Source: Stenotrophomonas maltophilia D457 (GTDB lineage Bacteria; Pseudomonadota; Gammaproteobacteria; Xanthomonadales; Xanthomonadaceae). Taken from it: DNA of 64,000 nt. The stretch lies in the NCBI RefSeq assembly GCF_000284595.1, contig NC_017671.1:4187001-4251000 (forward strand). The letters are read 5' to 3'. Each line of letters begins with the position of its first letter. The first letter of the stretch is position 1. Below the pieces are notes generated by a model, which was given only the letters and a program-made list of their open reading frames with translations, was not told the DNA's origin and searched no databases. Positions 35,044-45,828 of the stretch are shown here, piece after piece. Made by a program: the position numbers and the translations under genes.

Positions 35044-35123
35044 GGACCCGCCCTTGGGGGGACGTGGGGCCCTACTAGATAGGTCGGGATCTGGGTGTTT
35101 CTGACTCCCGCGTCCACCTAGGT

Positions 35124-35318
35124 CTAATGCCGTCCATTCACGAATGAATTCGACTTGGTCATTTGGATTGCTCGCCTCACCTCGCCCTTGACGTCGATGT
35201 AGGTAACGGACGCAATATTGCGTCGGTTGAACTCCCTATCGCGATCCAGTCTGTCGTAGGCCCTCAAGACAACGCTGCGGCGCTTCTGTCCCTCACTCGC
35301 AAGCGCTCCCCATGGCAT
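35124..35318 (-). CDS. Hypothetical small basic protein
   Basis: A 64-residue, arginine-rich protein (QKRRSVVLRAYDRLDRDREF) that overlaps the end of the gene upstream by 26 bases. There is no clear ribosome site. Support is weak; it could be a shadow frame. Confidence 0.35.
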   Translation of the reverse strand: MPWGALASEGQKRRSVVLRAYDRLDRDREFNRRNIASVTYIDVKGEVRRAIQMTKSNSFVNGRH

Positions 35319-36036
35319 CGGCGACTCTCCGGCTGGCGCGACTCAGCCATTCAAGCAGGCGCCTCTCAGCCGACTGGACCTCGGTACGAAACCGTTGTTC
35401 TTGGAGGGCCTGGTCTTTCGCCGACTCCCGATAGGACCGCTGAGGCCGACTCACCAGCAATCTCCGCGCCGCCTCCAACGCAGCCCACTCCGGATGGCCG
35501 CATGCAGTCATGTGCATACAGACCAACGGCCAGCGTCTCTCGCCACCGATGGCATACAGCATCAGCCAGGCAGCAAGTGGACCGTCCAGTTGCGCGTCCG
35601 TCAGTGCATGCAGCACCAGCCTGCCCGGCCCCCTGACAGGCGCGGCCGTAAGCGATCCCTGTGTCTTCCAGCTCCGTAGCTGGCGAGTACGATCAGCCGC
35701 GGCCGGCGCGCGCATCACCGCCATCTGGTCAAAATCCAGCACTGCTTGGCGATCCTTCGGGCTGAACCTATCCAGCGCTTGCTTACGAGCCGCCGCCTGC
35801 GTTGGTAGGTACTTGGATGCCGCCTGCTCAATCGAGTGCACCCGATGGATAGGCAGGTACGCACCGTCATCCGGGCAGCACTCCTCGCTGGAGCTCCGTC
35901 TCGTCGCATGCCGGATTGTGGGGCGTGTTGGCGCCCCGAAGCCAAACGCGCCAGCGATGCTCCTCACCACCAAATCAACTGCCTCGTCCTCCAGCAGCAC
36001 TACCTCCAAGTACCGCTCATGGTCTCGAGATGCCAT
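35293..36036 (-). CDS. Hypothetical protein of the element
   Basis: A 247-residue protein, helical and arginine-rich, with a central WLMLYAIGGERRWPLVCMHM and a C-terminal RRLLEWLSRASRRVADAM. No conserved motif recognised. It lies just downstream of the putative origin repeats and could be a replication or partition accessory. Confidence 0.5.
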   Translation of the reverse strand: MASRDHERYLEVVLLEDEAVDLVVRSIAGAFGFGAPTRPTIRHATRRSSSEECCPDDGAYLPIHRVHSIEQAASKYLPTQAAARKQALDRFSPKDRQAVLDFDQMAVMRAPAAADRTRQLRSWKTQGSLTAAPVRGPGRLVLHALTDAQLDGPLAAWLMLYAIGGERRWPLVCMHMTACGHPEWAALEAARRLLVSRPQRSYRESAKDQALQEQRFRTEVQSAERRLLEWLSRASRRVADAMGSACE

Positions 36037-36183
36037 GGGCGGCCTCCCGGCGCGACCCGTCCGGCAGACGGACTACTCCGCCTGACGAACCGGTTCGCGC
36101 TTCTCCATGGAGGCGTCCAGAAACGACCACCGTGGCTTGAAGCCCTAAAGCCAATGCCTTGGAGCAAGAAGAGCGCGCTCCGC

Positions 36184-36352
36184 TTGGTATATATCTAGAA
36201 GGGTGTACGCATAGCGACCTCGAAGGGGTGTGGATAACCGCCTGACTGGCCTGCATTGCGACCTCGTAGGTCTCTATGCGGGCCAACTCATAGCGGGATT
36301 GGCCTGCATAGCGACCTAGTTGGCCTACATAGCGACTACCCATTGCGATTCC
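36184..36352. other. Putative replication origin: iterons, DnaA box, AT-rich segment
   Basis: Six copies of a 12-base motif close to GCATAGCGACCT start at 36209, 36253, 36288, 36306, 36327 and 36341. Copies 3-5 are spaced 18-21 bases, about two helical turns. A perfect DnaA box (TGTGGATAA) lies at 36229-36237 and an AT-rich run (GGTATATATCTAGAA) at 36186-36200. The block stands directly after a winged-helix gene of replication type. This is the usual make-up of an iteron-controlled origin; function was not tested. Confidence 0.6.
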
Positions 36353-36812
36353 TCCACAGGTTCAGTGGAGTTACGGTCGGTGGCTCAAGGTGCTTTTCGG
36401 ACTCATCGACGGCGTAATAGGTCAGCGCATACAGGCTGCACATGTTCTTGCCACCTTTGCGCGTCTCGATGATCCAGCCTGCGGCGAGGAGCTCAAGCTT
36501 GGCGCCGTGCACGGTCGCCTTGCTCCTCCAACCACGGGTCGAGAGCATCGACCAGGGGATGCTCAAATCGCCGTTTTTGCCAGGCCTGTACTGCCGGGCC
36601 AGTTCCAGCAGCAGCTTTACGGCGTTACCAGATAGCTGGCCGAACTCCGGCGAGTCGGAAATCCTGTGCTCAAGCATCAGGAACGGCGCGCCCTTCGACC
36701 GCCCTACGAGCTTCTGGCGCCGCCTGTCAGTGTTCTTCTTGGGTTGCGCCTGGCCATAGCTTGCGCCGCCCTCTGGAGACCGCTGGGCGCGGTCTTGGCT
36801 TGTACTGTGCAT
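36336..36812 (-). CDS. Winged-helix protein, likely replication initiator
   Basis: A 158-residue protein with a basic N-terminus (QPKKNTDRRRQKLVGRSKG) and a winged-helix core: FGQLSGNAVKLLLELARQYR, SIPWSMLSTRGWRSKATVHG and AKLELLAAGWIIETRKGGKN. This layout resembles phage and plasmid initiator/HTH proteins of the RepA-like group. Its 3' end overlaps the last of the iterons, so it may bind its own downstream repeats. Start at 36812 chosen for the G-rich ribosome site; a longer version is possible. Confidence 0.55.
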   Translation of the reverse strand: MHSTSQDRAQRSPEGGASYGQAQPKKNTDRRRQKLVGRSKGAPFLMLEHRISDSPEFGQLSGNAVKLLLELARQYRPGKNGDLSIPWSMLSTRGWRSKATVHGAKLELLAAGWIIETRKGGKNMCSLYALTYYAVDESEKHLEPPTVTPLNLWRNRNG

Positions 36813-36841
36813 GTGCCCCCCCAAGGGCAAGGAACACGGCC

Positions 36842-37375
36842 TCAGCCGCGCTTAGGACGTTTGGCTCTACAGGTCGTCCCTGCGTCCACGTGACGCCAAG
36901 TCTTCTTCTTGCGGATGCACCTGATAGTTGAACTATTCACGCCGTAGCGGCGCGCCCAAACCTTGGTTGGAACGATTCCCACCGTACGCAGGACAGCTTC
37001 CACCTCTGCAACGCTGAGCTTGCACTGGGAGGAGGGGCTGCCGAACTTGGCTATGTTCCGTTCGCGTTGAAGTCGGCGATTCTCCGAACCAGTCACCAGT
37101 TGCAGGTTGTCCAGCCTGTTGTTCGACGAATCACCGTCGAGGTGGTCCACCTCCATCTTCTTGGGTACAGGACCGTGGACGGCCTCCCACACGAGCCTGT
37201 GGGCATACCAGGTTGTGCAGGAACCACCTGCCCGGCGGTGAATGACCCTGATGTACCCGTCACGGTATCTCCGGCCTACTGTCCGCCCGCAGGCGCTCCA
37301 TAGCTCCCCAGTACTCGGCGAGACGAGGAGACCGCTGGCGCAATGCAATAGCTTGTCAGTCGCGCTAGGAAGCAT
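36842..37375 (-). CDS. HNH endonuclease (free-standing, homing type)
   Basis: A 177-residue protein. The HNH core EVDHLDGDSSNNRLDNLQLV is followed by a helix-turn-helix-like C-terminus (VWARRYGVNSSTIRCIRKKK). This matches mobile HNH nucleases of phages, which bind and nick at a target and spread by repair. The ATG overlaps the end of the antirepressor-type gene by 11 bases. Position between two regulator genes suggests insertion into a former junction. Confidence 0.75.
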   Translation of the reverse strand: MLPSATDKLLHCASGLLVSPSTGELWSACGRTVGRRYRDGYIRVIHRRAGGSCTTWYAHRLVWEAVHGPVPKKMEVDHLDGDSSNNRLDNLQLVTGSENRRLQRERNIAKFGSPSSQCKLSVAEVEAVLRTVGIVPTKVWARRYGVNSSTIRCIRKKKTWRHVDAGTTCRAKRPKRG

Positions 37376-38060
37376 TGGGGGCCTCCCAACCGATCTGCTG
37401 AGAGCTGCACCAAGTGGCTGCATGCTGCTCAAGGAGAGGCTTGCGCTCACGATATGGCCTGCCCTGCCCGATCCACACCGCGTTCTGCATCCTGAGCTCT
37501 TGCTGCAGCCTGAGCTGGTCTGTGGAAAGCGAGTCTTCGCAGACACCGCCAAAGACCCCAGTGATGCAGTGATTCACGAGTCGATGCTCGGCGGCGTAGT
37601 CGTAGCCCTTCGGGTCCCGGCCCAGCCCAACCAGCGTGTCGCGCAGGATCCGGCACATCACGGTGCCTGCGACGCGCTTTGCCATTGCCGCATCCTGCCT
37701 AGTGTCATTCGAGAGGAATGCCGCTGCGAGTACGTCAGCCGCCTGCTCTTGGAAGAGGATCACGCGCGATCGAATGGCAGCCTTCACCTTGTTGGGGTTT
37801 ACGGTGGCCAGCCAGAACGGGAGCCTAGACAACGGCAGGGCCTGCATTTGGCGACCTTTGCCATCGCCAGCAACCATCCCCCTTAAGGTAGACAGTTGGC
37901 GGGCCAGGACGGGGTGAGATTTCAGCTTCTCAAGCTGCTTGGACCAATCCAGACCCATGCCTTCCACGATGGGCCGCATGGCCACAAAGGGGCATCCTTG
38001 GTGGAGACGGCCGATGAGATCGGCACCGTGGAACTCGACATGGACGATTCCAGTTGCCAT
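37365..38060 (-). CDS. Phage antirepressor-type protein (P22_AR_N domain)
   Basis: A 231-residue protein. The N-terminal domain is of the P22 antirepressor kind: VEFHGADLIGRLHQGCPFVA, MRPIVEGMGLDWSKQ, LPFWLATVNPNKV. The C-terminal domain is helical and unassigned. In phages these bind the repressor and switch on lytic genes. No repressor gene was found here. Start ATG overlaps the alpA stop as TAATG. Confidence 0.75.
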   Translation of the reverse strand: MATGIVHVEFHGADLIGRLHQGCPFVAMRPIVEGMGLDWSKQLEKLKSHPVLARQLSTLRGMVAGDGKGRQMQALPLSRLPFWLATVNPNKVKAAIRSRVILFQEQAADVLAAAFLSNDTRQDAAMAKRVAGTVMCRILRDTLVGLGRDPKGYDYAAEHRLVNHCITGVFGGVCEDSLSTDQLRLQQELRMQNAVWIGQGRPYRERKPLLEQHAATWCSSQQIGWEAPNAS

Positions 38061-38236
38061 TAGGCAGCCCTCCCCTCTTCGCAGCGGGAGTCGATCCAGC
38101 ACCGCACCGCCTCCGAGTCCCAGGCAGACAAGCGGGCAGCCACCCGGATCGGTCGGGGAAACCGGCCTTCCTTCGCCATCTTGTAGATGAGAGAGCGGGA
38201 CATGCCGCAAGCGGCGATCACCTCGGGCAGGCGCAT
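38060..38236 (-). CDS. AlpA-family regulator beside IS3
   Basis: A 58-residue protein from ATG 38236 (a longer start at 38260 is possible): RLPEVIAACGMSRSLIYKMA, GRFPRPIRVAARLSAWDSEA, WIDSRC. Only 39 bases separate the ATG from the IS3 end, so its native promoter has been replaced. It is probably the element's second AlpA-like switch. Confidence 0.75.
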   Translation of the reverse strand: MRLPEVIAACGMSRSLIYKMAKEGRFPRPIRVAARLSAWDSEAVRCWIDSRCEEGRAA

Positions 38237-38304
38237 TAGGGTTCGGCCCTGAGCGGCCACGCGCCCAAGCCGGATTGACCTGCCCCCTTTCTCAGGGCCA
38301 CTAG

Positions 38305-39207
38305 CTACTTAGTAGAGTCCAGGTTGGGGAGCATACCGCTCCGGTGGGTCAGGTTTCGATCAGCGGTCGAACCAGTCAAGGCACCTTCGTTGCGCAGCGC
38401 GGCGGCGAACTCGGCAGGCGTGCATTTGGGCAGTGAGCTGTGCGGACGCACCTCGTTGTAGTCCTTGCGCCAGATGGCGATTACCGCCCGTGCGTGCTCG
38501 AGCGAGATAAACCAGTTTTCGTTCAAGCATTCGTCCCGGAACTTGCCGTTGAAGCTCTCCACATAGGCGTTCTGCGTGGGTTTCCCTGGCTGGGTCAGCA
38601 CAAGCGTCACGCCGTTGGCGGTCGCCCACTGGTCCAGCGCCCGGCCGGTAAACTCGGGTCCCTGGTCGGTCCTGATCGCCGCGGGGTAGCCGCGGAAACG
38701 GCATACCGCATCCAGGATGTCGGCCACGTTCTGGCCATTTATCCTCCGGCCGACGGCGATTTCCACCGCTTCCTTGGTGCAATCGTCCACCACCGTCAGG
38801 CACTTGATCGGGCGCCCGTTGGCCAGGGCGTCGAAGACGAAGTCCATCGACCAGGTGTGGTTGGGCCCCGACGGCAGCTGCAGCGGACGGCGCTCGACGG
38901 CCACGCGATCGCGCTTGCGGCGCTTGCGCACCGCCAGGCCAGCGTTGCGGTACAGCCGGTAGATTCGCTTGTGGTTGGCGATCCAGCCCTCCCGTTCCAG
39001 CAGGATGTGCAGCCGTCGGTAGCCGAACCGGCGACGTTCGCCCGCCAACGCAACGAGCCTGGCCTGCAACGGCGCGTTCGCCATGCGCGGCTGGTAGTGC
39101 AACACGCTGCGTGACAAGCCCAGTGCCCGGCAGGCCCGCCGCTCCGACAGGCCCAGCTTCGCCCGCACGTCCGCGACGGCAGCCCGTCGCGTCGGCGGGC
39201 TCAGTAT
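38305..39207 (-). CDS. IS3-family OrfB (integrase-type transposase)
   Basis: About 300 residues with a helix-turn-helix (AKLGLSERRACRALGLSRSV) and the rve core. The DDE residues appear in WSMDFV, TDQGPEF and YVESFNGKF. It is read by a -1 shift from the end of orfA at GGGGAAAAT. Length and motifs are complete, so the element may still move. Confidence 0.9.
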   Translation of the reverse strand: MLSPPTRRAAVADVRAKLGLSERRACRALGLSRSVLHYQPRMANAPLQARLVALAGERRRFGYRRLHILLEREGWIANHKRIYRLYRNAGLAVRKRRKRDRVAVERRPLQLPSGPNHTWSMDFVFDALANGRPIKCLTVVDDCTKEAVEIAVGRRINGQNVADILDAVCRFRGYPAAIRTDQGPEFTGRALDQWATANGVTLVLTQPGKPTQNAYVESFNGKFRDECLNENWFISLEHARAVIAIWRKDYNEVRPHSSLPKCTPAEFAAALRNEGALTGSTADRNLTHRSGMLPNLDSTK

Positions 39208-39464
39208 TTTCCCCGCGCCACGATCCTCAGCGCTTCGTTGTCCAACATCGACTCGGCCAACAGCTTTTTGAGCCGCGCGTTCTCCGCTTCCAGTGCCTTC
39301 AGGCGCTTGGCGTCGGGCACATCCATGCCGCCGAACTTGCGCCGCCACAGGTAGAACGACGCGTCACTGAAGCCGTGCTTGCGGCAAAGCTCCTTGACCG
39401 GCGTGCCGGCGGCCGCCTGCTTCAGGAAGCCGATGATCTGCTCTTCGGTGTATCGCTTCTTCAT
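39201..39464 (-). CDS. IS3-family OrfA
   Basis: An 87-residue protein: YTEEQIIGFLKQAAAGTPVK, ELCRKHGFSDASFYLWRRKF and a leucine-zipper-like ALEAENARLKKLLAESML. DNA-binding and frameshift partner of OrfB. Confidence 0.9.
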   Translation of the reverse strand: MKKRYTEEQIIGFLKQAAAGTPVKELCRKHGFSDASFYLWRRKFGGMDVPDAKRLKALEAENARLKKLLAESMLDNEALRIVARGKY

Positions 39465-39529
39465 GTCCGTCCTCTTGTGAGACGGACTCTACTAAGATCA
39501 GGTTGGCCCGGAAAACGGGGGGCAGGTCA

Positions 39530-40044
39530 CCAGAGCCTGAATTCTGCCTAGAGTCTCTCAGTGAAACAAAGAAGGGCGTGCTGGAAAACTCCTCAAGATA
39601 GTCAATGGACTGGAATGCCTTCCTAGCTGCTTTGAACTCCTTCTTGGTTTCCAGTTCAACCGCGGTTCTCATGCCGACCAACAACTCAGGACCGTTCTCG
39701 ATGTGATCAAGTGTTGCGCCCATATGCGCGACGGTCCAGTTGCTAAGTGACTGTACGCTACCAAAGTTAAAGGCATCCTTGTCGACGGCATAGTCCTGCT
39801 TCTTCCAATCGGCCCATCCCATGCCCTCGTCCTCTTGGAAGCTTATGAAGGTTGCCTCAAGCTCCTCCAGACTAACCCCGGCGTCTTCATCGTCAATTCG
39901 ATAGAACTCTGGAGTTTCATCAAGCAGCTGGCGAAGTCCACTGACTACCGTGAGCCATCCATTGGCGTCCAAACCAGACAAGCGGTCGTATGCATCAAGA
40001 TTGAACCAGTCGGGAATTCGGCTGGCGGGTTTGGGACGGGCCAT
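39530..40044 (-). pseudogene. DUF6387-like phage/plasmid protein, 3' end removed by IS3
   Basis: About 170 residues remain: MARPKPASRIPDWFNLDAYD opens the protein, with a helical middle (KKEFKAARKAFQSIDYLEEF). The frame runs into the IS end after SGSGD. The start at 40044 has AGGA at 8 bases. The opening recalls DUF6387 proteins; this call is tentative. Truncation probably took place together with the deletion next to IS3. Confidence 0.5.
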
Positions 40045-40072
40045 GTAGTTGTTCCTCAATTCAAGCTGCCTC

Positions 40073-40615
40073 TTACTGAGGCCTTGCGTCCAGGGATGAC
40101 AATTCGAAAGCAGGATGGTCGGACCTATCAGGGATCAGACATTGCACTGGAACCATGCGTCTACCGGCGTACTCCTCAACGGCGACCGATGCCAAGTCGC
40201 TGAGAGCACCCTCCAATTGCTCCATGGTGTAGTCAGCACCCCTCTTGGATTCAAGGCCTCGCATCAGAACCTCCCTCAGCGGTGATCCAGACCCAAAGAA
40301 TCCATCGACAATGCCTCGCTGAGCGCTGTCCAGACTCCCCCCGTAGGCCTCAACTGCCGAGCAGACAATATCGGCCAGGTGGGCACTTTTGCTAGTGCGT
40401 GGGTCTGCTGCAGCCTCCTGGAGAGCCTGGAGGAACGCGATGCAACAGACCCGCCCCACCTCCCGGCCCATCAGATGCCCACGGGCTTCCGGCATCCGCC
40501 AGTAGTCCCCAACTTTGGCATGGCTCTGGCGGTAGAAGGGCAAGCGATGGATGGGGTTTGCACGGGTCCGATTGAATCGGACCGGCCGCCTGAACCTACT
40601 TGCGTTACTGGCCAT
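40073..40615 (-). CDS. Hypothetical protein of the element
   Basis: A 180-residue protein with a basic N-terminus (SRFRRPVRFNRTRANPIHRL) and a helical centre (VCCIAFLQALQEAAADPRTS). It overlaps the upstream gene by 11 bases. Function unknown. Confidence 0.5.
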   Translation of the reverse strand: MASNASRFRRPVRFNRTRANPIHRLPFYRQSHAKVGDYWRMPEARGHLMGREVGRVCCIAFLQALQEAAADPRTSKSAHLADIVCSAVEAYGGSLDSAQRGIVDGFFGSGSPLREVLMRGLESKRGADYTMEQLEGALSDLASVAVEEYAGRRMVPVQCLIPDRSDHPAFELSSLDARPQ

Positions 40616-41291
40616 GGTTGCCCTCCTGGCTATCTGTGAAGCGTTTCATGACGGTGGCAACGTCCTTCTCCCATTGGTGCATCCATGCCTTTGCCCTTCG
40701 CCGCGCGGTCGAAACGGAAATAGGGCGTCCGGCCTGTGCAGCCTCCTGCAGCATCCGTCCTGAGATACGCGTCAAGTTGTCCAGATCAGCTTGGCGGTCT
40801 TTGGCAGCCAAGGCTCTGTCCCTCGCCTTCTGCTGGCGACGCAATCGACTTTCAGCCCTCTTAGCCGCTGCTTCCGTGGCTAGTCTGTCTCTCTCCAAGA
40901 CGGACTTAGGAAACGCGAGTGGGAGCATCCGGTCCGTATCCGAGATAGCGGTCGCGTACCAATGCACGCCGTGTCGGTAGTGATAAAGCGGTTCCTTGAA
41001 GAGGTCTGGCCATCCGAGCTCAAACGGTTCTTCATCCAACGGATGCCAACCTAGCTCCCTGCCACGAGTGAGGAGCCTGGCTGCAGAGACGGACTCAACA
41101 ATCACTTCACCGCGCTCGCCTTGATAGCAAAGCCGGAACTTGTGGTCGATTCGAGCAGCAAGCCAGTCTATGCTGCAGAGCTGATGTCCGATCAAAGTTC
41201 GGATCGGTACGCCAGCTTCGACCAGCGCCTCAATACGGACTTCGAGTACATCCTTTTCTTGCCTTGCCTTCGCTACAGTCGAGCTGAGCAT
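40605..41291 (-). CDS. Hypothetical protein with coiled-coil region
   Basis: A 228-residue protein. The first 130 residues look globular (SIDWLAARIDHKFRLCYQGE), then a basic helix-rich stretch (ATEAAAKRAESRLRRQQKAR) is likely to form a coiled coil. The ATG overlaps the upstream stop as TGATG. Operon with 40073 and 41291 genes. Function unknown. Confidence 0.5.
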   Translation of the reverse strand: MLSSTVAKARQEKDVLEVRIEALVEAGVPIRTLIGHQLCSIDWLAARIDHKFRLCYQGERGEVIVESVSAARLLTRGRELGWHPLDEEPFELGWPDLFKEPLYHYRHGVHWYATAISDTDRMLPLAFPKSVLERDRLATEAAAKRAESRLRRQQKARDRALAAKDRQADLDNLTRISGRMLQEAAQAGRPISVSTARRRAKAWMHQWEKDVATVMKRFTDSQEGNHGQ

Positions 41292-41521
41292 CACAGCACC
41301 TCCTGCATCGCGTTTCCTGCAGCAGAAGCCCGCTCGCGGATCATGCTGATGGCAGCAGCTATCGGAGCCGGGAAATCTGCCTCGAACATCGATTGCTCGT
41401 TGAAGAGCAGTTGACAGATCCCCTCAATGTCACCCATGGCAAGGCTTGCTGAGTTCAGTGCCTGGAAAAGGGCATCTTCCCTGCTCAGGGCCGTGGACTC
41501 GCCTTTATTACGCTTGGCCAT
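41291..41521 (-). CDS. Hypothetical 76-residue protein
   Basis: A helical, acidic protein (LSREDALFQALNSASLAMGD, AAAISMIRERASAAGNAM). Reading is coupled to the genes on both sides by short overlaps. It could be a small regulator; no family recognised. Confidence 0.5.
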   Translation of the reverse strand: MAKRNKGESTALSREDALFQALNSASLAMGDIEGICQLLFNEQSMFEADFPAPIAAAISMIRERASAAGNAMQEVL

Positions 41522-41723
41522 TGGTGCGCCCCCAGAGTTCGAGGGCCAACGCGACGGCGAAAAGTACGAGGCAGACGCGGTAGGTATTGAGGTCGTCGTT
41601 GGCGCTGAGCCAGCCGTGGCAAGCGCGGATGATCCCGCTGCTGGCCAGTACGGCCGGAAGTGTGGGCCGGATTTCGGCCGAGCGCGCCCGTTCAGGCGCA
41701 ACAAGTACAATGTTGCAATCCAT
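41508..41723 (-). CDS. Hypothetical membrane protein near integrase
   Basis: A 71-residue protein with one C-terminal transmembrane helix (VCLVLFAVALALELWG). The ATG has GGAGAG 8 bases upstream. It is the first gene after the integrase on the same strand and overlaps the next by 14 bases. Confidence 0.5.
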   Translation of the reverse strand: MDCNIVLVAPERARSAEIRPTLPAVLASSGIIRACHGWLSANDDLNTYRVCLVLFAVALALELWGRTNGQA

Positions 41724-41846
41724 GATCGACTCTCCAATAGTCGGTTGTGGTAGGCCGAGCTAGGGGTTCCCGCCCCTTTCTCGGCCGCTTTGTTTATGCG
41801 GCTGTGCTTATTTTTTCGGCCCTCCTCAAAGGCCTATCTCCGGTGG

Positions 41847-43061
41847 CTAGGCGCGCTTGGCTTTGAAGGCCAGCACGTTCGGTTCTGTAACGCGCAGCTG
41901 GTCGAGATAGTCAGACCAGGCCTGCATCATCTTCCGGCGTTCCGGCAGGTGGGTTGCCCGGTTGTAGGCCCGCCCAAGCGGATCCTTTACGGCATGCGCC
42001 AGCTGATGCTCGATGTAGTCCGGGCGATAACCAAGCACTTCGTCCAGCACGGTTCTTGCCATCGCTCGGAAGCCATGGCCCACCATCGTGTCTGAGTCGA
42101 ATCCAAGGTTTCGCAGCGCCGCGTTCAGCGTGTTCTCGCTCATAGGTTTTTGGGCACTACGGACACCCGGAAACACGAACTCGCTGCGTTTGGTGTAGGG
42201 ATACAGGTCCCTCAGCACTTCGACGGCTTGGCTCGAGAGCGGAACGATGTGCGGAGTCTTGGTCTTGCTGGTGACGTAGCGCCACTCTGCCGCATCAAGG
42301 TCGATGTCAGCCCACTTCGCCTGCCTAAGCTCCCCAGGGCGAACAAACACCATTGGGGCCAGCTTTAGAGCGGCTTGCGTGACCAGTGCCCCCTGGTAGC
42401 CCCACAGCGCGCGCAGGAGGCCTCCTATAACGGCAGGATCAGTCACGCTGGCAAAGTGCTTGGTCTGAGGCTGTTCAAGCGCTCCTGTGAGGTCCTGAGC
42501 GGGATTGCGGTCTGCGCGACCCGTAGCGATGGCGTAGCGAAATACTCGCCCAGCATGCGCCCGGGCACGATGTGCGGTTTCCACGACACCGCGATGTTCC
42601 AACCTCCGCAGCGCCGCCAGCAGCACGGGAGCGGTGATGTCCCCAATAGGCAGATCAGCCAGCCCAGCCAGATCCTTCTCGATCAGCCGACGCTCGCGCA
42701 CGACCGATCCAGGGGAAAGGCCCTCCTTCGTTCGCTTGGCGAGCAATTCCAAGCCGATGGCTCCGAAGGTGTTCGCGGCCCGTTCTCCTTGGACCGCCTT
42801 TTCGACCCTGGCCACTTGAGCGGGATTAGCCCCGCCGCGCAGGAGCGAGCGCAGACGGTCGCGTTCGACGCGGGCAGCCTGCAGCGACATCGACGGGTAC
42901 TCATCGAGCGTGACGATGCTGGCCTTTCCCAGATAGCGGTAGCGGTAGCGCCACACCTTGGCTCCCGAGGGGCGCACTTCAATGCACAAGCCGTTGGCAT
43001 CAGCCACACGGAAGGGGCTGGCCTTCGGCTTGAGCGAGCGCAACTTGGTGTCGGTCAGCAT
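41847..43061 (-). CDS. P4-type tyrosine integrase
   Basis: A 404-residue protein with an N-terminal arm-binding domain (LTDTKLRSLKPKASPFRVAD, the DUF4102 style), a SAM-like core-binding domain and the catalytic domain. Arg (RPGELRQAKW), the HxxR block (HGFRAMAR), the later His (EHQLAHAV) and the Tyr nucleophile (YNRATHLPE) are all present. It lies 177 bp from the tRNA 3' end and is transcribed away from it, the standard layout for P4-like islands. It should drive integration at the tRNA. Confidence 0.9.
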   Translation of the reverse strand: MLTDTKLRSLKPKASPFRVADANGLCIEVRPSGAKVWRYRYRYLGKASIVTLDEYPSMSLQAARVERDRLRSLLRGGANPAQVARVEKAVQGERAANTFGAIGLELLAKRTKEGLSPGSVVRERRLIEKDLAGLADLPIGDITAPVLLAALRRLEHRGVVETAHRARAHAGRVFRYAIATGRADRNPAQDLTGALEQPQTKHFASVTDPAVIGGLLRALWGYQGALVTQAALKLAPMVFVRPGELRQAKWADIDLDAAEWRYVTSKTKTPHIVPLSSQAVEVLRDLYPYTKRSEFVFPGVRSAQKPMSENTLNAALRNLGFDSDTMVGHGFRAMARTVLDEVLGYRPDYIEHQLAHAVKDPLGRAYNRATHLPERRKMMQAWSDYLDQLRVTEPNVLAFKAKRA

Positions 43062-43237
43062 GTGAGTCGAGCGCCTGTGAGTCGTCCAAGGGCGTCTAGC
43101 CCACTGACACACAGCCTGACTCACTTTTTTTGTGGATGCAAGTGGATGCCGCTGGACGGCCATGGATGCGTCACGGCGCTGAAATCAAGCAACTCAAGGG
43201 CTTCGTGGACGTCTCCGGACTTCGCTGGACGTCAATG

Positions 43238-43313
<76 letters not shown>

Positions 43314-43353
43314 GGCGCAGCGTCACAGTGTAGTGGAGGCCGCGCCCGATCGG

Positions 43354-43665
43354 CTACCCGGCGGCGGCAAGCGCCTCCGAAATACGCCCCAGCCGCCTCT
43401 CCGCCGCTTCCGCGAGCCATACCTGCCGCCTCAGGCATGCCTGGAACAACGCAACCATCCTTCTGATCTGCTCCAGTCCCTGTTGGTTGTCGCCGCTGAA
43501 GCCGGCAAGCAATCCGGCCTCCGACAGCGTCAGCAGCGCATACGTCGTACGGCGTGCAAATCCCAATCGATCCTCGCACTCATCCCGCATCACCTCATCC
43601 CAGTCCAGCAGCGGCGGGAAATCGGTTTGCACGGGCTCGGGAACATCGTGCTCCACATCATTCAT
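43354..43665 (-). CDS. Conserved hypothetical protein
   Basis: A 103-residue helical protein: LDWDEVMRDECEDRLGFARR near the start and FQACLRRQVWLAEAAERRLG later. It lies between the tRNA and rpoD, outside the element, so it belongs to the core. Function unknown. Confidence 0.6.
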   Translation of the reverse strand: MNDVEHDVPEPVQTDFPPLLDWDEVMRDECEDRLGFARRTTYALLTLSEAGLLAGFSGDNQQGLEQIRRMVALFQACLRRQVWLAEAAERRLGRISEALAAAG

Positions 43666-43880
43666 GGCGTGACTCCAGATGCATGACGAATCAATGCCGC
43701 AGGCCGTACGAGTTGCACGTGACCTGCCGCGCGCTTGCATCGGCGCCGGTGATGACTGGCCCGCCTACGGGATGTGTTGAGCATCTGCGCGATCAGCGTG
43801 CGACCGTCGCAGGAAAAATTCAAACGGCAGATGCGTCATCGGCAAGCCCCGTCGGGCATGTCCAGGCACCCCAAAAAGAA

Positions 43881-43903
43881 AAACCCCGCACCAGGCGGGG
43901 TTT
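43881..43903 (-). terminator. rpoD terminator
   Basis: Stem AAACCCCGC with complement GCGGGGTTT and a five-base loop, with TTTTTCTTTTT after it on the minus strand. It lies 29 bases past the rpoD stop. Confidence 0.85.
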
Positions 43904-43931
43904 CTCTCAACGCTTCACCAGCCGCTGGAAA

Positions 43932-45785
<1,854 letters not shown>

Positions 45786-45828
45786 GTAGTGCTCGCGCCA
45801 CCGGCTAGGGAGAAATAGGGAACGTAGC

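Larger units (their letters stand above)
38276..39529 (-). mobile_element. IS3-family element (IS407-like group), 1254 bp
   Basis: Both ends begin TGACCTGCCCCC and share an imperfect inverted repeat of about 45 bases that contains CTTAGTAGAGTCC. orfA and orfB overlap in the -1 arrangement. Flanking bases GGAT (left) and CCAG (right) are not a 3-4 bp duplication. The element lies at the broken 3' end of one gene and directly before alpA, which suggests a deletion after insertion. Confidence 0.85.

Noticed and set aside
34920..35117. Short minus-strand frame between the terminator and the ejection genes
   Set aside because: It reads through the terminator hairpin and has no ribosome site.
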